From: an uncultured Spirochaetaceae bacterium
GTDB lineage: Bacteria; Spirochaetota; Spirochaetia; SZUA-6; Bin103
Assembly (NCBI GenBank): GCA_913043885.1
Contig: CAJWOB010000025.1
Span: forward strand, 1-14,095
Direction of reading: 5' to 3'
Length of the DNA stretch: 14,095 nt
Shown: in pieces, positions 13,088 through 14,095 of the stretch
Position numbering within the stretch: position 1 is the stretch's first letter
Layout of the letters: each line of letters opens with the position of its first letter
Translations under genes and position numbers: made by a program
The notes under the pieces: generated by a model
Seen by the model: only the letters and a program-made list of their open reading frames with translations
What the model was told of the DNA's origin: nothing
The model's database searches: none

Positions 13088-13308
13088 GGAGTCGGCGGCG
13101 AGCTCTTCAGGAGCTTGTCGATGAGCACGAAGGCAAGCGCCGCCTGCTCGTCGCGACTCAGCTCCTTGGCAACTGACTCCAGGGCAGCCGCGATCCGTGG
13201 AGCGCTCGCAGTATCTTCCTCGGCGAGACGAAACGCCTCCGCGAGTTGCGTCCGATTGATGCAATACACCGATTCGCCGCCGGTGACGTCGACCGGCTGC
13301 ACCGCCAC
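13084..13308 (-). CDS. Small hypothetical protein
   Basis: A 74-residue ORF runs from GTG at 13308 to TAG at 13084-13086. A second GTG at 13302 is as likely, because GAGG (13312-13309) lies at a normal distance before it. The protein is soluble and mostly helical by eye, with one Cys (YCINR). I recognise no domain. It fills the space between the convergent lipA and the A-type carrier, starting 15 bp after the carrier's stop on the same strand, so it may be co-transcribed with it. The overlapping plus-strand ORF is Ser/Arg/Ala-rich and looks like a shadow. Reality of the gene is likely but not certain. Confidence 0.55.
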   Translation of the reverse strand: MAVQPVDVTGGESVYCINRTQLAEAFRLAEEDTASAPRIAAALESVAKELSRDEQAALAFVLIDKLLKSSPPTP

Positions 13309-13323
13309 CTCGAGAGCCCCGCT

Positions 13324-13671
13324 CTATAGACTGAAGCTCGCCCCGCACCCACACGCCTTGCTGGCGTTGGGGTTGGAGAAGCGGAAGCCGAGGCTGATCA
13401 GGTCGTCGGAGTAGTCGATGTGCAACCCGTCGACGTGCTGGGCACTGTTGCGGTCGGCAACGATGCGGACCGAGTCGCTCTGGAACGCGCAGCGGTCGAA
13501 AGGCGTTTCCGTCTCGTCGATGGAGGCCTCGTAGGTCATGCCGGCGCAGCCACCCTCGGTCACCCAGAGACGAAGGAACTTCTCGGCAGAGTCGGCCATT
13601 CGCCCGATCTCCGCCAGCGCCCGCTCGCTTACGTTGAGCATGGGTGCGGTGGCCAGCTCATTGGTCGCCAT
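13324..13671 (-). CDS. A-type iron-sulfur carrier (IscA/ErpA/SufA family)
   Basis: The 115-residue product from ATG at 13671 has the three family cysteines: C42 in EGGCAGM, and C107 and C109 in the C-terminal ACGCGASF. Such proteins bind Fe or an Fe-S cluster and pass it to apo-enzymes in the cytoplasm. NPNASKACGCGASF is the family's C-terminal signature. I cannot decide between IscA, ErpA and SufA. A GTG at 13683 is in frame; ATG is preferred because AGGGTGA lies about 9 nt before it. LipA, just next door, is a known client type of ErpA/NfuA-like carriers. There is no isc or suf operon in the window, so this looks like a stand-alone copy. Confidence 0.93.
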   Translation of the reverse strand: MATNELATAPMLNVSERALAEIGRMADSAEKFLRLWVTEGGCAGMTYEASIDETETPFDRCAFQSDSVRIVADRNSAQHVDGLHIDYSDDLISLGFRFSNPNASKACGCGASFSL

Positions 13672-13681
13672 GGTGCCGATC

Positions 13682-13711
13682 ACCCTAACGGTGGCGGTGA
13701 GTGCTGGTCAA
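13682..13711 (-). promoter_or_regulatory. Candidate promoter of the A-type carrier gene
   Basis: On the minus strand TTGACC (13711-13706) and TAGGGT (13687-13682) are 18 bp apart. If used, transcription would start only about 4 nt before the ATG at 13671, so the message would be almost leaderless. The -10 overlaps the AGGGTGA that could otherwise serve as ribosome site, so the two readings compete. Confidence 0.25.
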
Positions 13712-13785
13712 AGCCGAGCCGCGGCATCCACGCTGTCCGTCACCGTTGCCGTCCCTGCCGCCGCGCACGGTACACTCCCGGCCAC

Positions 13786-14095
13786 ATGGTGAACCTGACT
13801 AGCCTACAGAGTGCGAAAACCGAAGAAGGCCCGGATGGTGTGTTCCGCACCACCCTCAGCTATGGCGACGAGGCGATGCTGTGCCACTTCAATGCCAAGC
13901 CGGGCGCCCGGATCCCGCTGCACAATCATCCGGCGGTACAGAGCGGGTTTCTGATCAAGGGCAGGGTGAAGTTCCAGCGCGGCGAGGGCGATGACCATTT
14001 CGTCGCCGAACCGGGGAGCAGCTACTTCTTCGGGCCCAACGAGTTCCACGCCGCCGAGGTTCTCGAGGATAGCGAGTTCGTCGAGGTATTCTCGC
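13786..14095 (+). CDS. Cupin-domain protein, 3' end missing
   Basis: The frame from ATG at 13786 runs off the window after 103 residues. It looks like a single small cupin barrel. Motif 1 is PGARIPLHNHPAVQ with H46, H48 and Q52, followed by GFLIKGRVKF; motif 2 is GPNEFHAAE with H88. The usual metal-binding Glu of motif 1 is Gln. Such proteins are small metal-binding enzymes or sensors, and the substrate cannot be told. No ribosome site precedes the ATG. TACACT at 13771-13776 could be a -10 box, with a poor TTGCCG 19 bp upstream, which would make the transcript nearly leaderless. It is divergent from the A-type carrier gene across about 114 bp. Confidence 0.85.
   Translation, partial: MVNLTSLQSAKTEEGPDGVFRTTLSYGDEAMLCHFNAKPGARIPLHNHPAVQSGFLIKGRVKFQRGEGDDHFVAEPGSSYFFGPNEFHAAEVLEDSEFVEVFS

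Noticed and set aside
1..14095. tRNA/rRNA genes, CRISPR arrays, insertion sequences, phage genes
   Set aside because: I looked for cloverleaf ends, regularly spaced repeats, transposase motifs and flanking inverted repeats and saw none.

Overview
The window looks like a chromosomal stretch of a high-GC, Gram-negative, aerobically respiring bacterium. GC is roughly two thirds by eye, GTG starts are common, and there is a periplasmic lipoprotein, an aa3-type cytochrome oxidase and a c-type cytochrome. The oxidase subunits and the thioredoxin reductase look more like those I associate with Acidobacteriota, Myxococcota or related deep lineages than like classical alpha- or gammaproteobacterial proteins. 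I cannot fix the phylum from this sequence alone.

Positions 1-9323 (+ strand) are one long, tightly packed respiratory cluster. The order is: 3' part of a triheme cytochrome c; a pair of tandem hairpins (REP-like); an unrecognised polytopic membrane protein; a zinc-ribbon membrane protein; a cupredoxin lipoprotein with amicyanin-type ligand spacing; cytochrome oxidase subunits I, III and IV; two small uncharacterised membrane proteins; subunit II with CuA; heme A synthase (ctaA); and heme O synthase (ctaB). Apart from the 76-bp hairpin gap, spacings are a few bases to about 20 bases, or stop/start overlaps, so this reads as an operon. The heme path runs from CtaB (heme B to heme O) to CtaA (heme O to heme A) to subunit I. 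The triheme cytochrome and the copper lipoprotein are plausible periplasmic electron or copper partners of the CuA domain. Subunit I keeps the heme and CuB ligands and the D-channel aspartate but has isoleucine where the K-channel lysine normally sits.

Positions 9335-12171 (- strand) hold dus, sodA (Mn-type) and trxB, read in that order and convergent with the oxidase operon. The dus start codon lies one base from the start codon of lipA (12173-13087, +), so each gene's ribosome binding site lies inside the other's coding sequence.

Positions 13084-14095 hold a small unrecognised ORF and an A-type iron-sulfur carrier on the - strand, convergent with lipA. A cupin gene then runs off the right edge. 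LipA needs two 4Fe-4S clusters, so an A-type carrier next door is a sensible neighbour.

I found no tRNA, rRNA, CRISPR array, insertion sequence or phage gene. No gap longer than 300 bp lacks a gene; the longest is 10274-10480.
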